DNA of 64,000 nucleotides from Romboutsia_C sp015668195 (GTDB taxonomy: Bacteria > Bacillota > Clostridia > Peptostreptococcales > Peptostreptococcaceae), in assembly GCF_015668195.1 (NCBI RefSeq), contig NZ_JADPFC010000001.1, positions 868,001 to 932,000 on the forward strand, read 5' to 3'. A model generated the notes under the pieces. It did no database searches, was not told the DNA's origin, and saw only the letters and a list, made by a program, of their open reading frames with translations. Below, piece by piece: positions 25,128-34,146 of this stretch. Both the position numbers and the translations under genes were made by a program. Position 1 is the stretch's first letter, and each line of letters starts with the position of its first letter.

Positions 25128-25346
25128 ATGAGAAAAAATGAATTTGGATTTGATTTAGATGGATTATTCGATGAATTTGAAAATGAATTAGAAAAAGATG
25201 TAAAATCGCAATTTGTAGGAGAAGTAATAGAATGCGAGTGTCCTATATGTAATAGAGAAACTGAATGTAAGATATTAGAAATAGATAAAGCTATATGTTT
25301 AAATTGTAATAATGCTCTACAACTTAAATTAACAATAGAAAAATAA
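25128..25346 (+). CDS. Zinc-ribbon phage protein, 72 residues
   Basis: An acidic N-terminal half is followed by CECPICNRETECKILEIDKA and ICLNCN, two CxxC knuckles of a zinc ribbon. GGGAGGTGG precedes the ATG. Unknown role next to the terminase genes. Confidence 0.65.
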   Translation: MRKNEFGFDLDGLFDEFENELEKDVKSQFVGEVIECECPICNRETECKILEIDKAICLNCNNALQLKLTIEK

Positions 25347-25353
25347 TTTAGAT

Positions 25354-25380
25354 GAACTCCTTATTGGGGTTCTTTTTATT
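25354..25380 (+). terminator. Terminator upstream of terS
   Basis: GAACTCC pairs with GGGGTTC, followed by TTTTTATTTT. It lies directly before the small terminase gene. Confidence 0.7.
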
Positions 25381-25408
25381 TTACAAAACAAACAAATGAG
25401 GTGGTGAT

Positions 25409-26161
25409 ATGGAAGGTGTAAAAGAAAATATAAAAAAAGATTATATAGAAGGCCTGAAACAAAAGGAAATATGCGAGAAATATGATATATCTATCAACAC
25501 TTTAAAGTCATGGATTAAAAGATATAAATGGGCAGAAGAAAAAAGGAATAAGGGTGCACCTATTAATAAAAAAGGTGCACCTATTAGTAATATAAAAAAT
25601 GAAAAGAAATCAAGTGATAAACCTAAGTCTAGATTAACTAAAGACTCATATCCATTACAAGCAAGGCCAGGAAATAAAAACGCGGTCACTACAGGAGAAT
25701 TTGAGACCATATTCTTTGATACATTAGAAGATGATGAACTTGAATTAGTAGATAATACTCCATTTGAAAAAATGAAACTATTAAAACAAGAGATACAGCT
25801 TCTTACAGTTAGAGAAAGAAGAATGTTAAAAAGAATAGATAAATTAAAGGAAGCTAATGAAGTTGTAATAGACACTGAAACTCATGGCACACAAGGAGAT
25901 TCGGAAGTTAGCTTAGTAAACTATGAAAGTACTTTGAATAAGATACAAAATATAGAAGAAGCTTTAACTAGAGTACAGGATAAAAAGCAAAAGGCGATAG
26001 AATCATTACACAAGTTTGAAATAGATGAGCAGAAACTAGAATTAACTGTAATGAAACTTGAGCTTGAAATAATGAAACAAGGTGGGCAAGATGAAGAAGT
26101 TGAAGATGATGGTTTTATGGATGCTTTAAAGTCCGAAGTAGGTGATACTTGGGATGATTAA
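25409..26161 (+). CDS. terS: Terminase small subunit
   Basis: The 250-residue protein begins with a helix-turn-helix (YIEGLKQKEICEKYDISINT, then LKSWIKRYKW), has ARPGNKNAVTTGEF in the middle and ends in a long coiled, acidic region. This matches PBSX/XtmA-type small terminases, which recognise the packaging start. Its stop overlaps the start of the large subunit gene. Confidence 0.9.
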   Translation: MEGVKENIKKDYIEGLKQKEICEKYDISINTLKSWIKRYKWAEEKRNKGAPINKKGAPISNIKNEKKSSDKPKSRLTKDSYPLQARPGNKNAVTTGEFETIFFDTLEDDELELVDNTPFEKMKLLKQEIQLLTVRERRMLKRIDKLKEANEVVIDTETHGTQGDSEVSLVNYESTLNKIQNIEEALTRVQDKKQKAIESLHKFEIDEQKLELTVMKLELEIMKQGGQDEEVEDDGFMDALKSEVGDTWDD

Positions 26162-27494
26162 GGAGAGAATAAATAAACTTAAGGAAAAAGTATCTAAAAT
26201 GAAATCTTGTAGAGGTTTAAATACAGTAAAGAAAGCTACTATAAAATTTAGTCCATTCTCAAAGAAACAAAAGAAAGTATTAACCTGGTGGTTGCCAGAA
26301 AGTCCAGTAAGTGATAAAGATGGAATTATAGCAGATGGAGCTATAAGAAGTGGTAAAACTATATCAATGTCCTTATCATACTCTATATGGGCAATGAATA
26401 ATTTTAATGGTCAAAGCTTTGGTATGTGTGGTAAGACTATAGGATCATTTAGACGTAATGTTTTATTTTGGTTAAAATTGATGCTTAAGTCTAGAGGATA
26501 TAAAGTTGAGGATAAAAGAGCAGATAATCTTATGGTAGTTAGTAAAGGTGATGTTACTAACTATTTTTATATTTTCGGGGGAAAAGACGAAAGATCACAA
26601 GATTTAATACAAGGTATAACATTAGCAGGATGTTTTTTTGATGAAGTTGCACTGATGCCTGAATCATTTGTTAACCAAGCTACAGGACGTTGCTCTGTTG
26701 ATGGTTCTAAGTTTTGGTTTAACTGTAACCCAGACGGTCCATATCATTGGTTTAAAATTAATTGGATAGACAAACAAGAAGAAAAGAATATATTATATCT
26801 TCATTTTACTATGGATGATAATTTATCATTATCAGAAAAGATTAAACAAAGATATGCAGGTATGTACTCTGGAATATTCTATAAACGATATATTTTAGGT
26901 TTATGGGTAGTTGCGGAAGGTATTATATATTCAATGTTTGACAAAAAAAAGCATGTTGTAAAAGCTTCTGAGTATCAATACAAAGAGTATTATGTATCTT
27001 GTGACTATGGTACTCAAAATCCTACATCATTTGGATTATGGGGAAAAACTTATGATAATAAGCACATAATGATAAAAGAATATTATTATAGCGGAAGAAC
27101 TACTGGAGTACAAAAGACAGATGTCGAGTATTCCAATGACCTAAAAGCATTTAAAGAAGGTTATAAAATTAAATATGTAATATTAGATCCATCAGCTTCA
27201 TCATTCAAAACTCAATTAATAAAAGATGGATTTAAGGTATTACCGGCTAAGAATAGTGTACTTGATGGAATAAGATTAGTTGCAAGTTTATTAACTGAAT
27301 TAAAAATATTCTTTGATGAAAGTTGTGAGGATACCTTTAAAGAATTTAGTTCTTATGTATGGGATGATGAAGCTTGTAAAAAGGGTGAAGATAAGCCAGT
27401 TAAAGAGCATGATCATAGTATGGACCAAATTAGATATTTTTGTAATACAGTAATTAAAAATAAAGGTAAATCTAAAAAAACATTAAGAAGATAG
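26154..27494 (+). CDS. terL: Terminase large subunit
   Basis: The 446-residue packaging motor has an ATPase domain (Walker A ADGAIRSGKTISMS; Walker B TLAGCFFDEVALM) and an RNase H-like nuclease domain (VSCDYGTQNPTSFGLWG, YVILDPSASSF). It belongs to the PBSX/XtmB group. I prefer ATG 26154 with AGGTGAT upstream over a GTG at 26142. Translation is coupled to terS by overlap. Confidence 0.93.
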   Translation: MIKERINKLKEKVSKMKSCRGLNTVKKATIKFSPFSKKQKKVLTWWLPESPVSDKDGIIADGAIRSGKTISMSLSYSIWAMNNFNGQSFGMCGKTIGSFRRNVLFWLKLMLKSRGYKVEDKRADNLMVVSKGDVTNYFYIFGGKDERSQDLIQGITLAGCFFDEVALMPESFVNQATGRCSVDGSKFWFNCNPDGPYHWFKINWIDKQEEKNILYLHFTMDDNLSLSEKIKQRYAGMYSGIFYKRYILGLWVVAEGIIYSMFDKKKHVVKASEYQYKEYYVSCDYGTQNPTSFGLWGKTYDNKHIMIKEYYYSGRTTGVQKTDVEYSNDLKAFKEGYKIKYVILDPSASSFKTQLIKDGFKVLPAKNSVLDGIRLVASLLTELKIFFDESCEDTFKEFSSYVWDDEACKKGEDKPVKEHDHSMDQIRYFCNTVIKNKGKSKKTLRR

Positions 27495-27505
27495 GAGGTG
27501 TTTTT

Positions 27506-28957
27506 ATGAATGTAATGGCCGTAAATAACATTATAAATATGGAGCTACAAGGATTATTTCCAAAAGATAGATTAGAGGAAATGAATGAGATAATAAATTA
27601 TTATAACTATTATGAAGGTGAAGATATTGACTGGATTAAAACAACGACTGATTATGTAGCTACAGAAAAGAAAACTAATTATATTAAGAAATTAATAGAT
27701 GAAGAGGCTCGCTTTATGTTCTCTAAACCTCCATATTTTAATATTAATGTTGAAGATAATGAAGAAGTAGAGAAAAAATTAAATAAATATATAGCTAGGA
27801 CACTGAAAAGAAACTTGTTTAATAATGATATTATAAAAGCTACGAAAGACTTTCTAATAGGCAAAAGGATAGCTCTTAAGTTAGTTGCTAACAAAGATAC
27901 TAATAGAATAGAAATTGCTTTTATACCTTCACTAGAATTTGTATTTGTACCAAAAATAGACAATGTGAAAGAACTAGAACAAATAATATTTTACTATCAA
28001 CTAGAAGAAGGTTTATCGAAAGAAGATCAAAGGTTTTGGAAGCAAAAGTATTATATGAACAAAGGATATTGTTATGTTAATGAAGCTATATATGATGGTA
28101 CTGGAAAAATAGTAGAATCTATAAAAGACAATGAAAATACTAAGTTACCTTTTATACCATGTTATGTAATAATGAACGATGCATTAACTGGAGATATAAA
28201 AGGAAAATCAGATATAAAACCATTAGTAGAAAATCAAAAGGCCTATAATCAGCTTACAAGTGAAGATATAGATACAATAATAAAGGGTATGAATAGAATT
28301 ATATATATGCTTAATGTGGATGATGATTCTATTATGGATGATAATGGAAAACCTAAAATATCATATAAAGCAGGAGCTGTTTGGAATTTAGAAAAGGATC
28401 CTGCTGCTGACAATGATAAAGCAGAATTAGGTACTATAGGTTCTGATTTTGGATATGACCAAAGAATAGAAAATGCATTAGATAGAGTATTAAGTGATAT
28501 GTATAATAGTTTATCTATACCTAAACTTAATACAGAAGATTTAAAAGCTCTAACAAGTGCTAAAGCCATAAAGGCTATATATCAACAGTTTACATCTTGT
28601 ATAGAGGAAAAAATGACTTCATGGATACCAATGCTTGAATGGATGGTAGAAGCTATTATAGAAATGTCTAAGATATATGGTATAGGTAATTTACCTAATA
28701 TTGATATTGAAGATATGGAAATAACTGTACAAAATCAGTATCCATTACCAAGTGATGAATATGAAGAAATGGCTAATGATATGCAACAAGTAAATACACA
28801 AGTTATGAGTAAGAAAAAGTATATAGAGAAGTGGCAAAATGTAGCAGCAGATGTAGCCGATGAAGAATTAAAGCAGATACAACTAGAAAAACAATTATTA
28901 GAAGATAGTTTTAGTCAATTTGAAACTAATTTGGATGAGGATGATGATGGTGAATAA
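27506..28957 (+). CDS. Portal protein (SPP1 gp6-like)
   Basis: The 483-residue protein carries portal-type segments (RFMFSKPPYFNINVED, YVIMNDALTGDIKGKSDIKP, LNTEDLKALTSAKAIKAIYQ) and an acidic C-terminus. It forms the twelve-subunit ring through which DNA enters the head and which the terminase engages. AGGAGGTG precedes the ATG. Confidence 0.92.
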   Translation: MNVMAVNNIINMELQGLFPKDRLEEMNEIINYYNYYEGEDIDWIKTTTDYVATEKKTNYIKKLIDEEARFMFSKPPYFNINVEDNEEVEKKLNKYIARTLKRNLFNNDIIKATKDFLIGKRIALKLVANKDTNRIEIAFIPSLEFVFVPKIDNVKELEQIIFYYQLEEGLSKEDQRFWKQKYYMNKGYCYVNEAIYDGTGKIVESIKDNENTKLPFIPCYVIMNDALTGDIKGKSDIKPLVENQKAYNQLTSEDIDTIIKGMNRIIYMLNVDDDSIMDDNGKPKISYKAGAVWNLEKDPAADNDKAELGTIGSDFGYDQRIENALDRVLSDMYNSLSIPKLNTEDLKALTSAKAIKAIYQQFTSCIEEKMTSWIPMLEWMVEAIIEMSKIYGIGNLPNIDIEDMEITVQNQYPLPSDEYEEMANDMQQVNTQVMSKKKYIEKWQNVAADVADEELKQIQLEKQLLEDSFSQFETNLDEDDDGE

Positions 28958-29132
28958 AGATACAAAAATATTAAGAGAAGCATCTAGTTTATTCATGGAA
29001 ATGGCTTGTTTATACGAAGAGATTGCTGATTTAGAAGAAGCGGAAGATACAAAAGAAAATCAAGATAAATTAACAATGCTTATAGGTAAAATGATGCTTA
29101 CAGTAAGCAGAGTTCAAGAATTAAATGTATAG
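28947..29132 (+). CDS. Small helical phage protein, 61 residues
   Basis: Its 5' end overlaps the portal gene in another frame. I choose the last of several nearby ATGs, after GGATGAGG. The acidic helical product (LFMEMACLYEEIADLEEAED) is unrecognised; its position suggests a head-assembly accessory. Confidence 0.55.
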   Translation: MVNKDTKILREASSLFMEMACLYEEIADLEEAEDTKENQDKLTMLIGKMMLTVSRVQELNV

Positions 29133-29165
29133 TTTATGTTAAAATTTATTTGAAAGGTGATATAT

Positions 29166-29261
29166 ATGAGTAAATTCATAGAAAAAATACTTATAAAATT
29201 AATAAATAGCATAACCTATATACTTAGGAAATTTATATTTTTATTGGATAGTGATAAATAA
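29166..29261 (+). CDS. 31-residue hydrophobic peptide
   Basis: AAAGGTGATAT precedes the ATG. The peptide (MSKFIEKILIKLINSITYIL, then RKFIFLLDSDK) is an amphipathic or membrane-seeking helix. Its stop overlaps the ATG of the MuF-like gene (TAATG), so the two are probably translationally coupled. Confidence 0.55.
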   Translation: MSKFIEKILIKLINSITYILRKFIFLLDSDK

Positions 29262-30196
29262 TGGCTAGCAAAGACTATTTAAGGCTATGTCAAGAAGCTC
29301 AAAGAAAGAAACTTAAGTTAGCTAAGAAGCAGGAGCAACAGATAAAGCAAATATACAATGATATGTATAAGAACTTATCTAAGAAACTTAATAAGGTTAA
29401 TCCAGATAGTTTAACTAAAAGGTATTTAGAGGAGCTTCAAAGGGAATTAGCTAAAGAGATGAAGAGTATTCATAATAAAGTTGAAAAGATTGTTAAAAAG
29501 AATATAGATATATCAATAAACCTAGCTAATAATGTACAGCTAGATTTTTTTATGCAAATAAATGAACAATATAGTTTGAACATGAAAGATACTTTTTCAA
29601 GTATGTTCTCTAAGATACCTAAAGCTGCTATGGATGAAATACTATTTGGAACTTCATATAAAGACCGTAAAGGCTTATCTGAAAGGATATGGCAATATAC
29701 AAAGAAGTTTGATAAAGATATTGATTATATAATTTCAGAAGGTATTGCAAATAAGAAAAGTACTTACGAAATAGCTAAAGACTTAGAAAAGTATGTTAAT
29801 CCTAATGCAGCTAAAGAATTGGATTAGAAGAAAGTATACCCTAACAGTAGTAAGAAAGTAGATTATAATGCTCAAAGATTAGCTAGAACTGCTGTTAATC
29901 ATGCTTTCCAACAAGCACAGAAAAGAAGTTGCGAAAAAAATCCTTATGTTGAAGGTATCAGATGGGTAAGTGCTGGTATTCATGGGCGTACTTGTCAATT
30001 ATGTAAGGATAGAGATGGACAGCTATTTAAAATTAAAGATGTACCATTAGATCATCCAAACGGACTTTGCACAACTATTCCAGAAATACCTATGTCATTA
30101 GAAGAAATAGGAATGGAGCTTAGATCTTGGATAGATGGAGAATTAAATAGTAAGTTAGATAATTGGTTTAGTGAATATGGGGAGGAGTTTATTTAA
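29261..30196 (+). pseudogene. MuF/SPP1 gp7-like minor head protein with in-frame amber codon
   Basis: The frame runs 312 codons to TAA at 30194 but is interrupted by TAG at codon 189 (29825-29827). Before it lies a lysine-rich helical head-protein region ending NPNAAKELD. After it, in the same frame, comes KKVYPNSSKKVDYNAQRLAR and the MuF core with GRTCQLCKDRDGQLFKI and DHPNGLCTT. No start codon with a ribosome site exists after the stop. It is either a recent nonsense mutation (TGG to TAG would fit) or a readthrough site. Confidence 0.85.
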
Positions 30197-30198
30197 AT

Positions 30199-30510
30199 AT
30201 GAAACAAATTAATTGTGATAAATGTGAAAAAGATTTTGATATTGAAGTAAAAATTGAACCTGTCATAAATGATGTTAAAAGAGTATTTTTCATTTGCCCG
30301 CATTGTGACAGTAAATACATTATATATTATCTAGATGCACAAATAGAAAAGCAGCAAGAGTATATTAGAATAATACAAAATAAAATAAGTGAAAGTGAAA
30401 TCGACTCTAAAAAGCATAAAAAATTATGTAAGGAATTTAAGAAGCTTAAAAGAGAAATAGGATTAAATATGGACAAGTTAAAATTAAAATATGAAATACG
30501 AAAGTCTTAG
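30199..30510 (+). CDS. Zinc-ribbon and coiled-coil phage protein, 103 residues
   Basis: Cysteine pairs in NCDKCEKDFDIEV and FICPHCDSKYIIYY form a zinc ribbon, followed by a basic coiled tail. GGGGAGGAG lies 12-14 bases upstream. The stop codon lies inside a terminator stem. Role unknown; it follows the MuF-like gene. Confidence 0.65.
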   Translation: MKQINCDKCEKDFDIEVKIEPVINDVKRVFFICPHCDSKYIIYYLDAQIEKQQEYIRIIQNKISESEIDSKKHKKLCKEFKKLKREIGLNMDKLKLKYEIRKS

Positions 30511-30529
30511 TAATCTAAGGCTTTTTTAT
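30501..30529 (+). terminator. Terminator overlapping the end of the zinc-ribbon gene
   Basis: AAAGTCTTAG pairs with CTAAGGCTTT around TAAT, followed by a T tract. The 150 bases that follow (30530-30682) hold no gene I can support. Confidence 0.75.
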
Positions 30530-30682
30530 TGATCACATACCTAGATATATGAGGAGAAAGTCAGACTTAGTAATGCTATAACCGACCTTTTATCTTTTAT
30601 CTATATTACTGCTAGATGTAAAAGAACAGGAGATATAGAAACTCTAGGACATGAAAAGTCGTAAAAATCGTAGGAGGATAGT

Positions 30683-31303
30683 ATGAAATTAATAGAAATA
30701 TTGAAAGCACAAGGTTTATCGGATGAACAGATAAACAAAATAACTGCATCTATGAAGGAAAATAAAGTTTATGAAACTTCATTAGAAAATATAGATGAAA
30801 GATACTCTAAGTTGAAAACTCAAAAGGATGATTTAATAGGTCAGCTAAATACTGCTAATACAACTATTGAGGACTTAAAAAAGAATAACAAAGACAATGA
30901 AACTTTACAACAAACTATTAAAGATCATGAGATTACAATAGAGACTCTGAAAAAAGATAGTGAGGCTAAGATAAGAAACTTAACTCTAAATAATGCAATC
31001 AACTCTAAGCTAGCAAAGGTTGATGATAGATATAAGAAGCTTCTTGAAACACAATTTGATAGAGAAAAATTAACTATCAAAGAAGATGGTACCATTGAAG
31101 GTCTAGACGAACAGTTTAAAACTTTATCTGAAACTTACTCAGAATGGTTTGAAGAATCAACACCAAGTAACTCAGGTGGATTAGGTAACTTTAATCGTAA
31201 TCCTGGTGGAAAAGGTGAAGCAACAGAAAGCTTAGGAGAAAGATTAGCTAAGCAATCAACAGAAATAAACTCAAATTATGATTATTTTGGAGGTAGTAAA
31301 TAA
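30683..31303 (+). CDS. Capsid scaffolding protein (GP20-like)
   Basis: The 206-residue protein begins MKLIEILKAQGLSDEQINKI, has a long coiled coil (residues about 40-95) and a C-terminal capsid-binding region, the usual layout of phage minor structural GP20/scaffold proteins. It should guide assembly of the capsid encoded 330 bases downstream. GTAGGAGGA precedes the ATG. Confidence 0.85.
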   Translation: MKLIEILKAQGLSDEQINKITASMKENKVYETSLENIDERYSKLKTQKDDLIGQLNTANTTIEDLKKNNKDNETLQQTIKDHEITIETLKKDSEAKIRNLTLNNAINSKLAKVDDRYKKLLETQFDREKLTIKEDGTIEGLDEQFKTLSETYSEWFEESTPSNSGGLGNFNRNPGGKGEATESLGERLAKQSTEINSNYDYFGGSK

Positions 31304-31614
31304 TGGGAAAAATAAGAGTTACTGAATACTCAAATAGGAAAGAAATATTAAAGTACGATCATTTTGTAGCTGAGGCGATAGTATTAACACAAGCTAATTC
31401 AACTACGGTAGATGGTAAAAAAATAGTTAAAGCAGGAACTATATTGCCTGAAAATGGAGCAACTGCTAAAGGTGTTGTTTTATATGATGTAGATGTTACT
31501 GATGGAGATGCAACAGGTTCTTTAGTTATACATGGATTTATAGATAAAACTAAGTTACCAGCTCAACCAGATCAAGCAGCTATAACAGCTTTACAAATGA
31601 TAAAATTTATATAA
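31303..31614 (+). CDS. Probable capsid decoration protein
   Basis: This 103-residue beta-rich protein (YDHFVAEAIVLTQANSTTV, VKAGTILPENGATAKGVVLY) lies between scaffold and capsid genes, where head-decoration or stabilising proteins such as lambda gpD relatives usually sit. The assignment is by position and beta character. The ATG overlaps the scaffold stop in TAATG. Confidence 0.65.
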   Translation: MGKIRVTEYSNRKEILKYDHFVAEAIVLTQANSTTVDGKKIVKAGTILPENGATAKGVVLYDVDVTDGDATGSLVIHGFIDKTKLPAQPDQAAITALQMIKFI

Positions 31615-31632
31615 TTTAGGAGGACGTTTAAT

Positions 31633-32682
31633 ATGAAGACAATATACGATATAGTAAAGGCAAAAGAAATAGGTGCCTATTATAATACAATGCAAAAAGA
31701 GAGAGCACCATATATAGGAGAAACATTATTCCCGGTAAAGAAAAAATTAGGGTTAGATCTAAAGTGGATAAAAGGGTCTAAGGGCATACCTGTAGCTTTA
31801 AAATCAAGTGGATTTGATGCTAAGGCAGAATTAAGAGATAGAATAGGATTTGCAGATGTACAAACTGAAATGCCTTTCTTTAAAGAAGCCATGCTAGTAA
31901 AAGAGAGTGATAGGCAAGAATTGAATAAATTATTAGGTAATCCAGCCAATCAACCTTATGTAGACTTAATAACTAAAAATATCTTTGATGATACTACAAC
32001 TTTATTAGAAGGAGCAGAAGTTCAACTTGAAAGAATGAGGATGCAGTTATTAAGCGAAGGTAAAATCGCTATAATGGCAAAAGGTGTAGATGGAGTAGAT
32101 AAGCCATTGGATTATGACTACAACTTAGATGTTTCTCAAAAAGTATCTACTGATTGGTCTTTAGTTGATGCAGATATAATAGGAGACATAGAAAAATGGT
32201 TAAATGATGCAGAAGACAGAACTGGTTCAAGACCAACTAGAGCAATATGTACATCTAAGACATTTGGATATATAGTTAAAAATACAGGGATAATAAATGC
32301 AATAAAAGGTATAAATACAGGTGTTGCTATAACTAAAGAGAAAGTTAAAAGGTTTATAGAAGAAGAGTTAAATATATCTATAGCTATAAATTCTAAAAAG
32401 TATAAATCTGAAGCTGGTGTAGTTACAAATTACTTTAAAGATGATGTATTTACATTATTACCAGCTGGTGATTTAGGAGGTACTTGGTTAGGTACAACTC
32501 CTGAAGAATCTGACTTAATGAGTGGAGCTACTGATGCAGAAGTTCAAATTGTTAAGCAAGGTATAGCTATAACAACTACTAAGCAAACTGACCCTGTGAA
32601 TGTAAATACTAAAGTATCTATGATAGCTTTACCAAGCTTCGAAAGAGCTGATGAAATAGTTATAGCTACAGTTAAACCCTAA
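31633..32682 (+). CDS. Major capsid protein (phage_cap_E type)
   Basis: The 349-residue protein opens YDIVKAKEIGAYYNTMQKER and has the E-type HK97-fold features (GETLFPVKKKLGLDLKWIKG, AEVQLERMRMQLLSEGKI). The gene ends GTT AAA CCC TAA. A hairpin begins five bases after the stop, and an open frame in the +1 register continues for 48 codons, so a longer capsid form is likely. TTAGGAGG precedes the ATG. Confidence 0.92.
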   Translation: MKTIYDIVKAKEIGAYYNTMQKERAPYIGETLFPVKKKLGLDLKWIKGSKGIPVALKSSGFDAKAELRDRIGFADVQTEMPFFKEAMLVKESDRQELNKLLGNPANQPYVDLITKNIFDDTTTLLEGAEVQLERMRMQLLSEGKIAIMAKGVDGVDKPLDYDYNLDVSQKVSTDWSLVDADIIGDIEKWLNDAEDRTGSRPTRAICTSKTFGYIVKNTGIINAIKGINTGVAITKEKVKRFIEEELNISIAINSKKYKSEAGVVTNYFKDDVFTLLPAGDLGGTWLGTTPEESDLMSGATDAEVQIVKQGIAITTTKQTDPVNVNTKVSMIALPSFERADEIVIATVKP

Positions 32683-32827
32683 TCAAACCCTAAACATAGA
32701 TTTAGGGGAGCAAAACATAGACCTAGAAGATTTAACAGTAGCTGAATTAAGGAATATAGCTAAAGAAAAAGGGATAGAAGGTTATTCTTCTATGAAAAAA
32801 GTTAATTTAATAAAATCTTTAAAGTAG
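32681..32827 (+). CDS. +1-frame extension of the capsid protein, Rho-N/SAP-like
   Basis: Forty-eight codons from 32681 to the TAG at 32825 encode a tail ending in a Rho-N-like helical motif (LEDLTVAELRNIAKEKGIEG, then YSSMKKVNLIKSLK). No ATG, GTG or TTG precedes this motif in frame. An AUA at 32717 after AGGGGAG is the only conceivable start, and that site lies partly in a stem. Slippage of the Pro-tRNA from CCC to CCU at 32677-32680 would join it to the capsid protein, giving 397 residues. Confidence 0.7.
   Translation, partial: NQTLNIDLGEQNIDLEDLTVAELRNIAKEKGIEGYSSMKKVNLIKSLK
32688..32707 (+). promoter_or_regulatory. Hairpin downstream of the capsid frameshift site
   Basis: CCCTAAA (32688-32694) pairs with TTTAGGG (32701-32707) around CATAGA, starting five bases after the capsid stop codon. 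The position fits a frameshift stimulator. No T tract follows, so it is not a terminator. Confidence 0.6.
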
Positions 32828-32834
32828 GTGTTAT

Positions 32835-33086
32835 ATGGGAGAAATTCAAGAACTTAAAATTAGATTGAGGGAGGAAAGTTCTCCCTTTTTTACTGATGAA
32901 GATTTAGCTTATTATTTAAAACAAAATAATAATGACTTAGATAAAACTACTTATGAATGTCTATTACTAAAATCTGAAGATGATAGTATAGTATTGCCAG
33001 GCGGATTGCAATTAGCGAATAACAGTAAATACTGGCTTAGACTAGCTAAGCAATATAAACCTAAAAAAAGGAGCATTATATTATGA
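32835..33086 (+). CDS. Head-tail connector-like protein, 83 residues
   Basis: The product (LRLREESSPFFTDEDLAYYL in part) is helical with a long N-terminal helix, and lies directly after the capsid gene as gp6/gp15-type adaptor proteins do. The function is inferred from gene order. Its 3' end overlaps the next gene by four bases. Confidence 0.6.
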   Translation: MGEIQELKIRLREESSPFFTDEDLAYYLKQNNNDLDKTTYECLLLKSEDDSIVLPGGLQLANNSKYWLRLAKQYKPKKRSIIL

Positions 33087-33439
33087 TAGCAAATAAAATA
33101 AAGCCTAAAGTTAAGAAGGTAATAGATAAATTTCCAACTTGTGTTGATATTTATAGAGATATTAAAAATGAGTTTGGAGAGCCTGGAGGAAAAGACCTTA
33201 TATGCTCTGTAAAAGGCTTTTACCATGAAGGGAACAATATGATAAATGCTATTACTACTGATAAAGGTGAAGTTAAAAGAAATAAACAAAAATTTTTAAT
33301 GCTTATCTATGATGAGGAAACTATTAAGATAGAAGAAAATGATTATTTCTTGCTTGATGATCTTAAGTATAAAATAAAAGACTTAGGAAATCAAAATAGA
33401 TTAAATATTTACTTTGATATGCTCCTGGAGGAATGTTAA
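33083..33439 (+). CDS. Head closure-type protein, 118 residues
   Basis: A beta-rich protein (VDIYRDIKNEFGEPGGKDLI, FLLDDLKYKIKDLGNQNRLN) in the place where head-closure (SPP1 gp16-like) proteins are encoded, after the connector and before the tail completion gene. The call rests on position and fold character. Confidence 0.65.
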   Translation: MIANKIKPKVKKVIDKFPTCVDIYRDIKNEFGEPGGKDLICSVKGFYHEGNNMINAITTDKGEVKRNKQKFLMLIYDEETIKIEENDYFLLDDLKYKIKDLGNQNRLNIYFDMLLEEC

Positions 33440-33780
33440 TGAGTTTTAAATTTAATGCTAGTGGACTTATGAAAGGTCTAGCAGAAAGAGAAATTAAAAC
33501 TAAAGCAGCAGTTGGTTTATATGCAGATAGTGTAGCTAAGAAAATGGAAGCTCATGCAAAGACTAATTATAAATGGACACCTCGAAGCGGTCAGGCTCAC
33601 CAAACTCTTAATGGGATTTGGAAATGGCATGGTAGTGTAGCTAGAGTAGAGTTGAGTCATGGTGCTAGTTATGGTGTATACCTTGAATTTTGTAATGAAA
33701 AACGGTATGCAATAGTTAAGCCAACTATTGATTTAATAAGTCCTCAAGCAATAAGAGGATTAGCAAATATATTAAAATAA
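33439..33780 (+). CDS. HK97 gp10-like tail completion protein
   Basis: I choose ATG 33439, which overlaps the previous stop (TAATG) and has GGAGG upstream. The 113-residue product contains KKMEAHAKTNYKWTPRSGQA and VELSHGASYGVYLEF, characteristic of the HK97-gp10 family, which joins tail to head. Confidence 0.75.
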   Translation: MSFKFNASGLMKGLAEREIKTKAAVGLYADSVAKKMEAHAKTNYKWTPRSGQAHQTLNGIWKWHGSVARVELSHGASYGVYLEFCNEKRYAIVKPTIDLISPQAIRGLANILK

Positions 33781-33789
33781 GGTGATATT

Positions 33790-34146
33790 ATGTTTGCAGA
33801 ATTGTATACATATTTAAAAGAAAAAGGATTTGATGTATATTCTATTGGTCAACACCAAGGAACATGCTCAAGTCCTTATTTAGTTATAAAAGAAAATGGA
33901 GAAAGTGATATAGCTGGAACATCTTACATTAATGATGTAGTTGAAATATTAGTTTATTATCCTATGGGTAGTTATAGCTTAATGGGTAGTTATACAGATG
34001 AGCTAAAAAGAGAAATGCGATACTTTAAAAAGGTAAATAGAGTTATAGATCCTATGCCTACTATTATTGATGATGATAAAAAAGCATATATGACTTCTTA
34101 TACTTATAGAAAAATAAAAATGAAAGAAGGTAGATTAAATGGCTAA
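33790..34146 (+). CDS. Tail terminator-type protein, 118 residues
   Basis: The protein (MFAELYTYLKEKGFDVYSIG) falls between the gp10-like and tail-tube genes, the usual place of the tail terminator (gp17/gpU-type) that caps the tube. It overlaps the tail-tube gene by eight bases. Position-based assignment. Confidence 0.65.
   Translation: MFAELYTYLKEKGFDVYSIGQHQGTCSSPYLVIKENGESDIAGTSYINDVVEILVYYPMGSYSLMGSYTDELKREMRYFKKVNRVIDPMPTIIDDDKKAYMTSYTYRKIKMKEGRLNG

Noticed and set aside
32717..32827. Separate Rho-N gene starting at AUA 32717 after AGGGGAG
   Set aside because: AUA starts are very rare, and part of that ribosome site is paired in the hairpin at 32688-32707. The frameshift at CCC.UAA explains the frame better, although this remains the main alternative.
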